A stretch of DNA of 64,000 bases from JACRBR01 sp964371355 (lineage in GTDB: Bacteria > Chloroflexota > Dehalococcoidia > DSTF01 > JACRBR01): NCBI GenBank assembly GCA_964371355.1, contig CAYJMG010000002.1, forward strand, positions 62,001 through 126,000, read 5' to 3'. The position numbers and the translations under genes are program-made. This document shows positions 1-8,175 of the stretch, one piece after another. Positions within the stretch are counted from its first letter, which is position 1. Each line of letters starts with the position of its first letter. Under the pieces are notes generated by a model, which was not told the origin of the DNA, searched no databases, and worked only from the letters and a program-made list of their open reading frames with translations.

Positions 1-836
1 AGCACCTGCCCTTGCGCCATCTGCAACAGGCGCTTGTCCAGCTCGGGGTAGATCGCCTTCACGAGCGACTTCACACTGTCGCGACCATCGGCCAGCAGCC
101 GCAGGATCTGGTCCTCGCGCTGCTGGCGGTGGTCGATCAGCTCCTGGATCTTCCGCTGCGGCTCCTTTACGCCCGGGCCGTGGCCGGGCAGCAGCAGCTC
201 GGCGTCGACGTCCTTCATCCGGCGCAGTGACGCGACGTACTGGCCCATGTCGCCGTGCGGCGGCGGCGAGATCGCGGCGGTGCCCACACCCAGCACGTTG
301 TCACCGGAGAACAGCACCTTCTCCTCCGGCACGTAGAAGCACAAGTGCCCCGCGGTGTGCCCGGGCGTGTGCAGGCACTGCACGTGGAACCCGCCGACCT
401 TGATCACCGCGCCGTCCTCCACGCGCACGTCGGGTACGGCCTTCGCCGCCTCCTCGCGCCACTTCTTCGCCTGCTCGCGGGCCTCTTTCTGGTCCTCCGG
501 GATCTCGAAGTCGCCCGTCTCCTCCTGCGGCGAGAGCAGCCACTTCTCCTCGTCGACGTGCAGCACGATCTCGGCGCCCGTGGCCTCGCGCAGCCGTTGT
601 GCGCCCGACGAGTGGTCGTAGTGGTGGTGGGTGAGGAGGATGTACCGGAGCTTTGCGTCGCCGTGCGCCTGCAAGAACTCCATGCGCTTGTTGTAGGACT
701 CGTCGTCGCTGAACCCCGCATCGATGAGCAGCGCCTCGCCGCCGTCCTTGATGAGGAAGACGTTGGGCGGATACGGCTGGGGGAACCACTTCAGGTCGAC
801 GTGCAGGCTGGTGATGTGAGGGGTGACTTCTGGCAC
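1..836 (-). CDS. MBL-fold metallo-hydrolase (3' end outside the window)
   Basis: This is a metallo-beta-lactamase superfamily hydrolase. The metal-binding core THHHYDHSSG appears about 75 residues in, followed by a second histidine block HTPGHTAGH and then FSGDNVLG, in the order expected for the family. The protein continues with an alpha-helical tail and runs off the left edge still open. The start is GTG at 836, preceded by AGGAG nine bases upstream. The overall arrangement (N-terminal MBL, C-terminal winged-helix-like tail) resembles hydrolases that act on thioesters or glutathione conjugates, but the substrate cannot be told from sequence. The family call is firm and the specific reaction is not. 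Confidence 0.85.
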   Translation of the reverse strand, partial: MPEVTPHITSLHVDLKWFPQPYPPNVFLIKDGGEALLIDAGFSDDESYNKRMEFLQAHGDAKLRYILLTHHHYDHSSGAQRLREATGAEIVLHVDEEKWLLSPQEETGDFEIPEDQKEAREQAKKWREEAAKAVPDVRVEDGAVIKVGGFHVQCLHTPGHTAGHLCFYVPEEKVLFSGDNVLGVGTAAISPPPHGDMGQYVASLRRMKDVDAELLLPGHGPGVKEPQRKIQELIDHRQQREDQILRLLADGRDSVKSLVKAIYPELDKRLLQMAQGQV

Positions 837-953
837 GAGCGTCCGCTCCTGTCGCCGGATGCCGGTCGCCGTCCCGCGGGATGGGCGCCGCCTGGGCCAC
901 GGGATCGTACGCGACCGGACGCGCCTGCGTCGAGGGGCCTTGACGGGGGGCGT

Positions 954-1157
954 ATGATCGGTGGCGGCGGGAGCGTGCGTCGCGCGTTGACGTACCTGGT
1001 TCCCGCCGGCCAGTACGAGTGCGTGTACAACAACATGCCGCCCCACGGCCCCGGCAAGTCGAGTGCACTGGTCCCCGCATCGGGCCGCTACGCCACGGCG
1101 CCCGCCCGCCTCGGCCGCGAGGAGCCTGAGTCCGAGACGATGCCTGCCGGCTCGTAA
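954..1157 (+). pseudogene. C-terminal remnant resembling DUF4188 monooxygenase-like proteins
   Basis: The frame encodes a short peptide with YLVPAGQYECVYNNMPPHG followed by a GRYATAPARLG block. From memory of the family, this looks like the last 50 or so residues of DUF4188 proteins (haem-type dehydratase/monooxygenase-like). No N-terminal part lies upstream: the sequence before it is the upstream region of the divergent hydrolase gene. It is best read as a decayed gene end rather than a functional small protein. The family assignment is tentative. Confidence 0.35.
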
Positions 1158-1681
1158 CGCGGCGCTCGCCAGCCGATCGCCGTCCATCCAGCAGGGTGAT
1201 GAAAAAGGAGCCCGCGAGGCGTTAACTGCGTCGATGACCCAACATCGCAAGGCTGATCGCGCGGGCGGTCTCCCGCGGCGACCCTTCGAGAAAGCCCGCG
1301 CTGCGGCGCCGCGGCGGGGGCTGGTCTGCGGAAAGCGCAGGCCGGTGAAGGGAAATTGTTTCGCAGAACTGCACTTACTGGCATGGATGGTGGTCACTCC
1401 TGCGTTTTCGTGAGCCAGTGCGACTGGAGCGGACAACGTTTGTGCGGACGCCTCCCTTCGGTGGGTGGAGAGCCTGGAGCGCGCCGGGTGGTCCTCCATC
1501 CAGGGAGGTGGAGTTTGGGGCGTCGGGGAAGGGATCTCCAAGGGGGCGGGATCATATTGGGCAAAAAAAGGGAGGGCTCCAGCAGTGCGTTGAAGGAGGA
1601 ACGCGCGAGGCTCCGTCTGTTGAGAAAACGCGGCGTCGCGAAGCTGATCGCGCGGGCTGAAGGCCCGCTCCGCGAGAGGAA
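1158..1681. other. Gene-free stretch with inverted repeats
   Basis: No open frame here has convincing coding character. It holds two loosely similar blocks (about 1216-1290 and 1605-1690), both with GCGAGGC near the start and GCTGATCGCGCGGGC further in, each followed by a hairpin. The second hairpin is GCGGGCTGAAGGCCCGC (1652-1668). Together with the remnants on either side, this looks like a patch of decayed genes and small repeats. A structured RNA cannot be excluded. Confidence 0.4.
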
Positions 1682-1789
1682 AGCGACTTCTCGAACATCC
1701 TGCTAAAGAAGTGCGTGGAGCGCCTGAGCGACATCCCGGCCGAGGTGCGGCGCTGCAAGTACTGCACGGCTCTGGTCGCGGCGGCCTGA
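1682..1789 (+). pseudogene. C-terminal zinc-ribbon tail, MscL-like remnant
   Basis: The frame ending at TGA 1787-1789 encodes KKCVERLSDIPAEVRRCKYC followed by TALVAAA. This matches the short C-terminal cysteine ribbon seen on some MscL mechanosensitive channels (pattern CPECLSEIPxxARRCxxCT). One of the four cysteines is replaced by Arg, and the channel-forming helices are absent upstream. It is most likely the tail of a deleted gene. The family match is from memory and the piece is short. Confidence 0.4.
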
Positions 1790-1796
1790 TCGGAGA

Positions 1797-2585
1797 TCAG
1801 TCGAAGTCCGGCGCCGGCTGCCCGCGTTCGGCCAGCAGGCCCGCGTACCGGCGCGTGGCGTCGAGATCGCGCGGGCTTGCGCCGTGGCGGTGGCGGTTCA
1901 TCGCGTCCAGCATCTTGTCGGCGATGATGCCCATCGGCAGGCCCGTGATGTAGCGCTCGCTCATCTCGTTCAGCGCGTCGGCGTAGATCTCAAAGTTCGC
2001 ACCCAGCTTCTCCAGCGTCTCGGGTTGGTGCGTGCACTCGCGATGATGGTGCTGGGCGGCCATGTGGTACATGGCCTTCCCCGTCGAGACGTAATAACTG
2101 GCGTCGATCGCCGGGGCCGCGCGGCGCCGCATCGGGGTCCGGCCGCGGGGCCGCGAGCGCACGCTCGACGGGAACACGCCGGCCACGAACAGCGCGCTGT
2201 CGGCGTAACGGCGATACGACTCGTACACGTCGGGCTCGTCCAGTGGGTGCTTCTCGCGCTCCAGCATGTCGCTGAAGTACAGGCGGCGCGGCCGGCCCGC
2301 CTCGTCGGGCGGGAATAGCCGGCGCACGTCCACGTATGCCTCCAGCATGGCCGCGATATATTCGACGACCGCGGCGTCGCGGCTGTGCCGGCCCACGTAC
2401 AGCACCTTGATGACGAAGAGGTCGAACAGCGTGCGGGCGGGCAGCGCGCTCACCTCGCCGATGTCGTCGTAGACAGCGGCGATCAACTCATCGACGGCGC
2501 GGGAGAACCGGCCATCGGCGGCGTTGCGGCCGTCGTTGCCGGCGATGATGCCCTTTAGCTCCTGCACGCGCTGCTCGATCAGCAT
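1797..2585 (-). CDS. Conserved hypothetical protein, 262 aa
   Basis: I do not recognise this protein. It is mostly alpha-helical by composition, soluble, with no signal peptide or membrane segment. A histidine-rich stretch (AAQHHHRECTH) lies near residue 180 and an ERYITGLPMGIIADKM block follows. GAGGCG six bases upstream supports the ATG at 2585. A TACAAT box about 45 bases further upstream on this strand could be the -10 element. It stands alone, convergent with nothing, so its neighbours give no clue to function. Consistent codon use and length make it a real gene. Confidence 0.7.
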   Translation of the reverse strand: MLIEQRVQELKGIIAGNDGRNAADGRFSRAVDELIAAVYDDIGEVSALPARTLFDLFVIKVLYVGRHSRDAAVVEYIAAMLEAYVDVRRLFPPDEAGRPRRLYFSDMLEREKHPLDEPDVYESYRRYADSALFVAGVFPSSVRSRPRGRTPMRRRAAPAIDASYYVSTGKAMYHMAAQHHHRECTHQPETLEKLGANFEIYADALNEMSERYITGLPMGIIADKMLDAMNRHRHGASPRDLDATRRYAGLLAERGQPAPDFD

Positions 2586-2972
2586 GAGTGCGCCTCACGA
2601 TCGTGCCCGTACGCCGCCTGCCCCGATTGTAGCCTTCCGGCGTAACGCCCGTCTTGCGCCCGTCAACGAGCGGGCAACGGGCGAGCCGCTCTTGCCATGA
2701 GCATCGGCCTCCGGCGGGGGGCGCTGGAGCGGTGTCAACGCCCCCAAACCTCAGGGGGTGATCTCCACGTTTGCGAAACACGCCGGAAACAGGCCGATCA
2801 CCCGCTCTTAATGGCGCCGACACGGGCACGCAACGCTTTGCCCTCAAGATGCAGCCATCAACGCCGGGGGATCCCGTATTTGCATCCCGGTACATCCGCG
2901 AAGCGGGCCGGTCACACGCCCGGACTGGCTCATAGTTGGCGCCGGGAGACCCGGCGCGAGTAGGAGGCAGCC
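2586..2972. other. Intergenic region upstream of the ammonium transporter
   Basis: No gene is visible in these 387 bases. Two strong hairpins are present: CGCCCCC/GGGGGTG arms around 2737-2761, and GGCGCCGGGAGACCCGGCGC at 2938-2957, which ends four bases before the AGGAGG that serves amt. A CATAGT box at 2931-2936 could be a -10 element without a clear -35. The hairpin next to the ribosome site could modulate translation of amt, which is inference. Confidence 0.5.
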
Positions 2973-4469
2973 TTGCTCAAACGTATCTTCCAGTTAAGGC
3001 GGCTACTGGCGGTGTGCGCCGGGATCTTCCTCGCCATGGCGTTCATCTCGACCGCCGGCGCTCAGGAGGAACCCTTCGACGCCGCCGCGGCCGTCGAAGA
3101 CCTCACCGCGGGCCTCGACCAGGCGTGGCTCATGATCGCGGCCTTCCTCGTGTTCTTCATGCAGCTTGGATTCGCCATGGTCGAGGCGGGATTCGTCCGG
3201 GCGAAGAACACGACGAACATCCTGATGAAGAACGTGCTGGACGCCTGTATCGGCGGCCTCGTCTTCTTCGCCATCGGCTTCGGGCTGGCCTATGGCGTCG
3301 ATGATTCCGGCGATGCCAACAAGCTGTTCGGGTTCGGCAACTTCTTCCTGGCCGACTTCGACAGCTACGCCTTCTGGATTTTCCAGTTCGCGTTTGCCGC
3401 CACGGCCGCCACGATCGTGTCCGGCTCGATGGCGGAACGCACGAAGTTCAGCGCGTACCTCATCTACACCACGTTCATCTCCGCGTTGATCTACCCCATC
3501 GTCGTGCACTGGGCGTGGGACGCGAACGGCTGGCTGGCCAACGCGTTCCTGTCGGAGGACGCGCTGGGCGCAAACGGCTACATGGACTTTGCCGGCTCCG
3601 GCGTCGTCCACATGGTCGGCGGCACGGCCGGTCTCGTCGGTGCGATGATCGTCGGCCCGCGCATCGGAAGGTTCACGGGCGGCAAGATCAACGTCATCCC
3701 CGGGCACAGCATGGCCATGGGCACGCTGGGCATGTTCGTGCTCTGGGTGGGCTGGTACGGGTTCAACCCCGGCTCGACGCTCGCCCTCAGCGGCGGGTTC
3801 GCCGCGCTGGCGGCGAAGGTCGCGGTCACGACGACGCTCGCGGCGGCTGCCGGGGCCGTCACTGCCACCCTGGTCTCGAAGGCACGCAGCGGAGTCTACG
3901 ACTTCGGCCTGACGATTAACGGCATCCTCGGCGGCCTTGTCGGTATCACCGCCGGCTGCGCGGTCGTCGACCCCTGGGCGGCCATCGTCATCGGAGCTGT
4001 CGCGGCGCTGGTCGTCATGGGCGCGATCGAACTCCTGGACCGCCTGCACATCGACGACCCCGTGGGCGCGGCGCCCGTCCACCTCGGGGCCGGCCTCTGG
4101 GGCGTGCTCGCGGTCGGCCTGTTCGCGACGAACGACGGCATCACCGCCGCGTTCACCGGCCCGACGGAGCAGTACGGCCTGCTGGTGGGCGGCGGCGCGG
4201 AACAGCTCGGCATCCAGGCGCTGGGCGCGGCGGCCATTATCGGCTGGACCGCGGCGACGTCGGGTGTCCTGTTCCTCGCCATCAAGTTCACCATCGGCCT
4301 CCGCGTGGACGAGCACGAAGAGCTGATGGGCCTGGACCTGGGCGAGCACGGCATGCCGGCCTACAACTTCGGCGACGTGCTGGGCATCGACAGCACGGGC
4401 GGCGCGCCCGGCGCGGTCCCGGCGGCGCGGCTGGCCGGCGCCTCGCACCCCGCGAGTCCGGCGCAGTAA
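2973..4469 (+). CDS. amt: Ammonium transporter, Amt family
   Basis: This membrane channel takes up ammonium/ammonia. A signal-like N-terminus (IFLAMAFISTAGAQ) is followed by about 11 hydrophobic segments. Family hallmarks include a MVEAGFVRAKNT block near residue 70, a VHMVGGTAGLVGA block near 215, and WVGWYGFNPGS near 260. The 498-aa length fits Amt proteins with a signal peptide and a C-terminal cytoplasmic tail. Translation starts at TTG 2973, chosen for the AGGAGG six bases upstream. A PII gene lies two genes downstream, and Amt channels are classically gated by PII (GlnK) proteins, so a functional pair is likely. A hairpin follows the stop codon. Confidence 0.95.
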   Translation: MLKRIFQLRRLLAVCAGIFLAMAFISTAGAQEEPFDAAAAVEDLTAGLDQAWLMIAAFLVFFMQLGFAMVEAGFVRAKNTTNILMKNVLDACIGGLVFFAIGFGLAYGVDDSGDANKLFGFGNFFLADFDSYAFWIFQFAFAATAATIVSGSMAERTKFSAYLIYTTFISALIYPIVVHWAWDANGWLANAFLSEDALGANGYMDFAGSGVVHMVGGTAGLVGAMIVGPRIGRFTGGKINVIPGHSMAMGTLGMFVLWVGWYGFNPGSTLALSGGFAALAAKVAVTTTLAAAAGAVTATLVSKARSGVYDFGLTINGILGGLVGITAGCAVVDPWAAIVIGAVAALVVMGAIELLDRLHIDDPVGAAPVHLGAGLWGVLAVGLFATNDGITAAFTGPTEQYGLLVGGGAEQLGIQALGAAAIIGWTAATSGVLFLAIKFTIGLRVDEHEELMGLDLGEHGMPAYNFGDVLGIDSTGGAPGAVPAARLAGASHPASPAQ

Positions 4470-4481
4470 CGGAAGTAGCCC

Positions 4482-4557
4482 CGTCAGCTTTTCCGGCTGA
4501 CGTGACTGCGAGAGCAGCGGGGCGGCCCCCTCCTCCCCTGGCGATGGGCCGCCCCGC
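4482..4557 (+). terminator. Tandem hairpins after amt
   Basis: Two stem-loops follow the amt stop codon: GTCAGCTTTTCCGGCTGAC (4482-4500) and a long GC stem GCGGGGCGGCCC/GGGCCGCCCCGC (4517-4557). No clean T-run follows, so termination may be Rho-assisted. Confidence 0.6.
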
Positions 4558-4718
4558 GTGCTCTTTCACGAACCCCCTTCATCCGAGCGGAAGCCGGGGG
4601 AAACACGCCCGTAACACGGCGGTCATCTGGACGACATCGGCCTCCGCCATCATCAACCAACGACGCCAGGGGGAATCTGCCATGCCGTTGGATGATTCAC
4701 CGATGATGAGGTTGGGCC

Positions 4719-5930
4719 ATGGGCAACAGTGACCTGCTGCTGACGATCGCGCTGGTGCTGGTGGCCGCCAAGCTGGGCGGCACGGCCTCGCGGCGGTTCG
4801 GCCTGCCCGCCGTGTTCGGCAAGCTCGTCGTCGGCATCGCCCTGGGGCCCGCGCTGCTCGGCTTCATCCACGACGACGAGACGCTGAACGCGCTGGGCGA
4901 GATCGGCATCATCCTGCTGATGTTCATCGCCGGTCTGGAGACCGACCTGGAACAGATGCGCAAGGTCGGGGTCGCGGCGTTGCTCGCGGCGTGCGGGGGC
5001 GTGGCGCTTCCGATGGCGGCGGGAATCGGGCTGGGGCTCGCGTTCGGCATGGGGACGGCAGAGTCGTTCTTCCTGGGGACGATCCTGACGGCCACCAGCG
5101 TGGGCATCACGGCCCAGACGCTGTCCGAGCTGGGCCGGATGCAGTCGCGCGAAGGCAGCGCGATCCTGGCAGCCGCAATCATCGACGACGTGCTCGGCGT
5201 CATCGTGCTATCGCTGGTGCTGGGCTTCAGCGGCGGCGGTGACCCCGTGCTGCCGATCGTGAAGATAGCGGCGTTCATCCCGCTTGCTCTGGCGGTCGGA
5301 TTGCTCGCGGTGCCGCTGGTGATCAACCGCATCCTGCAGCTCCACGAAGGCGAGACGCGCACCGCAATCGTGCTGGGTATCGCGCTGGCGTATGCGTGGG
5401 CGGCACAGCACTGGGGCGGGCTGGCGGCCATTACGGGCGCGTACATCGCCGGGCTGGTCGTGGCGCGCACGGAGATCGGCGAGGACGCCACGGAGTCGTT
5501 CAACCGCATCGGCTACGCTCTCTTCATCCCCGTGTTCTTCGTCGTGGTGGGCCTGCAGATGGACGCGTCGGCGCTGAGGGAGGCGCCGTTGTTCGCCGTG
5601 CTGCTGGTCGCCCTCGCCATCGTCACAAAAGTCATCGGATCGGCGGGCGGAGCCCTGGCCGGCGGATTCAACATGCGCGACGCCACGCGCGTCGGCTACG
5701 GCATGGTTAGCCGCGGCGAGGTCGCGCTTGTGGTCGCGGTCGTCGGCCTCAACGAAGGCCTGGTCAGCGACCGCACCTTCTCCGCATCGATCCTGATGAC
5801 GCTGGCCACAACGCTCGCCGCGCCCCTTCTGCTGAAGTGGGCCTATCGCGAGCGCACGGTCCGTGCCCACCAGGCCGCACCGGTCCCGGTGGGCGGCGGG
5901 CTCTTGCTGGCCGAGCAGGCGGAAGCCTGA
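4719..5930 (+). CDS. Cation:proton antiporter, CPA2 (KefB/NapA-type) family
   Basis: This integral membrane exchanger swaps Na+ or K+ for protons. About 12 to 13 hydrophobic helices span the 403 residues. The family pattern is clear: PAVFGKLVVGIALGPALLG near residue 30, a GIILLMFIAGLETDL block near 65, an IDDVLGVIVL segment near 150 carrying the adjacent acidic ion-binding residues, and a MVSRGEVALV block near 330. There is no C-terminal RCK/TrkA domain, so it is the short form. It sits between amt and the PII gene on the same strand, with 250 bases and hairpins separating it from amt. Ion specificity cannot be assigned. Confidence 0.9.
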   Translation: MGNSDLLLTIALVLVAAKLGGTASRRFGLPAVFGKLVVGIALGPALLGFIHDDETLNALGEIGIILLMFIAGLETDLEQMRKVGVAALLAACGGVALPMAAGIGLGLAFGMGTAESFFLGTILTATSVGITAQTLSELGRMQSREGSAILAAAIIDDVLGVIVLSLVLGFSGGGDPVLPIVKIAAFIPLALAVGLLAVPLVINRILQLHEGETRTAIVLGIALAYAWAAQHWGGLAAITGAYIAGLVVARTEIGEDATESFNRIGYALFIPVFFVVVGLQMDASALREAPLFAVLLVALAIVTKVIGSAGGALAGGFNMRDATRVGYGMVSRGEVALVVAVVGLNEGLVSDRTFSASILMTLATTLAAPLLLKWAYRERTVRAHQAAPVPVGGGLLLAEQAEA

Positions 5931-5971
5931 TCGGCGTATAACATCAACACTCAACCATAGAGGAGGAAGCC

Positions 5972-6310
5972 GTGAAGAAGATCGAGGCAGTCATCCGCGA
6001 GGAACAGCTGCCCCTTGTCCGAAAAGCACTCGAAGATGTCGGCTATCCCGGCATCACCATCTCGCAAGTCCGCGGCCACGGACGGCAGAAGGGCGTGACG
6101 CAGACGTGGCGAGGCCGCGAGTTCACCGTCGACCTGCTGAACAAGGCCAAGCTCGAACTCATCGTGTCTGACGCGGACGCCCCGCGCATTGCGCAGACGA
6201 TCGTCGAGAACGCGCGGACGGGCGCCGTCGGCGACGGCAAGATCTGGATCTCGAACATCGAGACCATCATTCGCGTCCGCACGGGAGAAAGCGGCGACGT
6301 GGCGATCTGA
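5972..6310 (+). CDS. PII family nitrogen regulatory protein (GlnB/GlnK type)
   Basis: This is a small trimeric signal protein that reads ATP/ADP and 2-oxoglutarate and controls nitrogen uptake and assimilation. The 112-residue length is typical. The conserved GRQKG at 37-41 opens the T-loop, and GDGKIWI and RVRTGE form the nucleotide-site signatures. The usual uridylylated tyrosine of the T-loop (Tyr51 in E. coli GlnB numbering) is Phe51 here, and Tyr46 is Trp46, so control by UMP transfer at that site is not possible. GTG 5972 is set by GAGGAGGAAG. A TATAAC box at 5937-5942 suggests its own promoter inside the tail of the antiporter gene. The likely partner is the Amt channel two genes upstream. 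Confidence 0.93.
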   Translation: MKKIEAVIREEQLPLVRKALEDVGYPGITISQVRGHGRQKGVTQTWRGREFTVDLLNKAKLELIVSDADAPRIAQTIVENARTGAVGDGKIWISNIETIIRVRTGESGDVAI

Positions 6311-6354
6311 GGGGCGAACGCGGGCGCATATCCCGCAGCAAGTTGATTCAATAG

Positions 6355-6400
6355 GACGGGACCGGACCCTCGCGAGGCGCCGGTCCTGGTCCTGTCTCGC
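6355..6400. terminator. Hairpin between convergent genes
   Basis: A GGGACCGGACC arm and a GGTCCTGGTCC arm can pair across about 15 bases, between the ends of the PII gene and the enoyl-CoA hydratase gene. There is no T-run. It is placed to block read-through in both directions. Confidence 0.45.
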
Positions 6401-6471
6401 TCCGGCAGCGGTCCGTTGGGCGAGATCCCGTTGCTGTCGCGTCCGGCCTGCTCGCCAGTCGCCGTAGAGGA

Positions 6472-7275
6472 TCAGCGCCCCTTGTAGTCCGGCTTGCGCT
6501 TCTGGGCGAAGGCCAGCGGCCCCTCGCGCGCGTCCTCGGAGGCCAGCACCCTGCGCGACTGTTCGTTTTCGAGCTTCAGGCCCTCGTCGAACGGCATGCC
6601 CAGCCCGCGGACTGCGGCCTCTTTCGCCAGGCGGACGGCCAGCGGCCCGTTCTCGCAGATCCGCTCCGCCATTTCCAGCGCCTTCGGCATCACCTGGTCG
6701 GCCGGGACGACGTGATTCACGAGCCCATAGCGGTAGGCCCACTGCACGTCGAAACGGCCTCCCGTCATGATCAGCTCCAGCGCCAGGCCGAAGGGGATGA
6801 GCCGTGGCAGCCGCTGCGTCCCGCTGGCGCCGGGGATGATGGCGCGCGTGACCTCGGGCAGGCCGAACGTCGCGTGCTCGGCGGCGACCCGCACGTCGCA
6901 GGAGAGGGCGATCTCCAGGCCGCCCGCCAGGCAGTAGCCGTTGATCGCGGCGATGATGGGCTTCCAGCACTCGTAGTTGCGGGTGATGCCCCCGAAGGGC
7001 GCGCGGGAGTAGGCGGCGCTCACCGCGTTCAGCCCCTGCTGCTGCATCTGGGACATGGCGACCAGGTCGTTGCCGGCGGAGAACGCGCGTTCGCCGGCGC
7101 CGGTAAGGATCGCGACCCAGAGGCCCTCGTCGTCGCGGAAGTCGCAGAACGCCTGGTGCATCTCGCCCGAGGTCTGCGGGTCGATGGCGTTCATGCGCTC
7201 GGGCCGGTTCATGGTGATGATCGCGATGCGGCCACGCTTTTCATACAACACCTTCTCAAAGTTGAACTCTGTCAT
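6472..7275 (-). CDS. Enoyl-CoA hydratase/isomerase family protein
   Basis: A crotonase-fold enzyme acting on acyl-CoA esters. It shows the family's oxyanion-hole regions (ERAFSAGNDL near 65 and GYCLAGGLEIALSCDVRVA near 105) and FGLPEVTRAIIPGASGTQRL near 130. The helix glutamate in LPEV is present; the second catalytic Glu of true hydratases is replaced in this region, so the exact reaction (hydratase, isomerase or other) is open. The 267-residue form starting at ATG 7275 is chosen over longer frames because GAGGAG lies six bases upstream. It is divergent from a MarR-type regulator, a common layout for acyl-CoA or aromatic catabolism under local repression. Confidence 0.9.
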   Translation of the reverse strand: MTEFNFEKVLYEKRGRIAIITMNRPERMNAIDPQTSGEMHQAFCDFRDDEGLWVAILTGAGERAFSAGNDLVAMSQMQQQGLNAVSAAYSRAPFGGITRNYECWKPIIAAINGYCLAGGLEIALSCDVRVAAEHATFGLPEVTRAIIPGASGTQRLPRLIPFGLALELIMTGGRFDVQWAYRYGLVNHVVPADQVMPKALEMAERICENGPLAVRLAKEAAVRGLGMPFDEGLKLENEQSRRVLASEDAREGPLAFAQKRKPDYKGR

Positions 7276-7435
7276 GACCGACTCCTCGCTGAGATGGATT
7301 TGCGATGGCCAACGTAGCACCGACCGCCTGGTTTGATCCAGCGCGCGGGCCAGGACGCGCGCTGAGGTGATTACTCTCGATCTCGCATACTTGCCGGTTG
7401 GCGTTAGAAACGAAGATCCTGCCGGTGCGCATAGA

Positions 7436-7483
7436 CAATGTCACGGCTTATTCATTGCTCACCCAACTCACCGGTGATAGACT
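7436..7483 (+). promoter_or_regulatory. Promoter of the MarR gene with an overlapping inverted repeat
   Basis: TTGCTC (7455-7460) and TAGACT (7478-7483) are separated by 17 bases. The inverted repeat CAATG(7436-7440)...CATTG(7453-7457) overlaps the -35 element and could be an operator for the MarR protein encoded just downstream. The promoter is well supported; the operator role is inference. Confidence 0.6.
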
Positions 7484-7559
7484 CGCCGCAACGGCTGGAG
7501 CAGATCGATCATCGCCTGCGCGCACAAGCGATGACGGATACTTGGCTGAGGTGTCCTCG

Positions 7560-8090
7560 ATGGCTGCAACGAAATCCGCACGTGGTGCCGACAGCGACGC
7601 GGCGCTTCACCAGAAGATGATGCCCTGGTTGCTCATCACGGAGCTGTACTGGATGTCGTACAAGCTCCTGGAGCGGCGCTTCTACCATCTGGGCGTCTCC
7701 GCTTCGCAGGCACGCGTACTGGCCGTCCTGCACTTCTCGAAGGACCCCATCAAGCCCAGCCTGGTCGCGACCCTGCTGTTCCAGGAGACGCAGAGCATCA
7801 CCGGCATCCTCCACCGCATCGAATCCCGCGGCTGGGTTGAGCGATTGCCGGATCCCAATGACCGCCGCGCCGTCGGCCTGCAGCTCACCCCTAAGGGCAA
7901 GCAGATTACCGAGGAGATCGTAAAGATCGCCGATGAGCTGTTCGACGACCTGTTCAGCACCGTCCTGAACGCCTCCGACAAGAAGCAGATCGAGGCGATC
8001 CTGAAGAAAGTCCGGACGCACGGCTTCAAGCTGCCGGAGACCGACTTCAAGCTCCGCCGCGCGCAGCAGTACGCCATCTGGAAGGACTGA
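7560..8090 (+). CDS. MarR family winged-helix transcriptional regulator
   Basis: This DNA-binding protein of about 176 residues has the MarR winged helix. The recognition segment is QETQSITGILHRIESRGWVE, and the wing is DPNDRRAVGLQLTPKG. ATG 7560 is preferred to the longer frame starting at 7398 because GAGGTG lies eight bases before it and the longer N-terminus would run across the promoter. It probably controls itself and the divergent enoyl-CoA hydratase gene. The ligand is unknown, although such regulators often sense phenolic or CoA-linked compounds. A perfect hairpin follows the stop codon. Confidence 0.9.
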   Translation: MAATKSARGADSDAALHQKMMPWLLITELYWMSYKLLERRFYHLGVSASQARVLAVLHFSKDPIKPSLVATLLFQETQSITGILHRIESRGWVERLPDPNDRRAVGLQLTPKGKQITEEIVKIADELFDDLFSTVLNASDKKQIEAILKKVRTHGFKLPETDFKLRRAQQYAIWKD

Positions 8091-8113
8091 GCCGCCTGCC
8101 CTTGCAGACTCTC

Positions 8114-8140
8114 GAAGGCCAGCAACAGACGCTGGCCTTC
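8114..8140. terminator. Perfect hairpin after the MarR gene
   Basis: GAAGGCCAGC pairs with GCTGGCCTTC over a seven-base loop, between convergent genes. No T-run is seen. Confidence 0.6.
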
Positions 8141-8175
8141 GTGCTTGGCCCCTGTGCCCGTCTCGAGTGCCCGCG

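Noticed and set aside
1195..1500. T-box-like riboswitch (GGTGATGAAAAAGGAG and GGGTGGTCCTCC)
   Set aside because: The conserved antiterminator sequence and a downstream aminoacyl-tRNA or amino-acid gene are missing.
2926..2940. Sigma-54-like -24/-12 element (TGGCTCATAGTTGGC) upstream of amt
   Set aside because: Only 8 of 11 key positions match, and RpoN is rare in Chloroflexota; a chance match is more likely.
3003..4448. 481-aa open frame antisense to amt
   Set aside because: It is Arg/Asp/His-rich antisense reading of a clear Amt gene in GC-rich DNA, without domains or a ribosome site.
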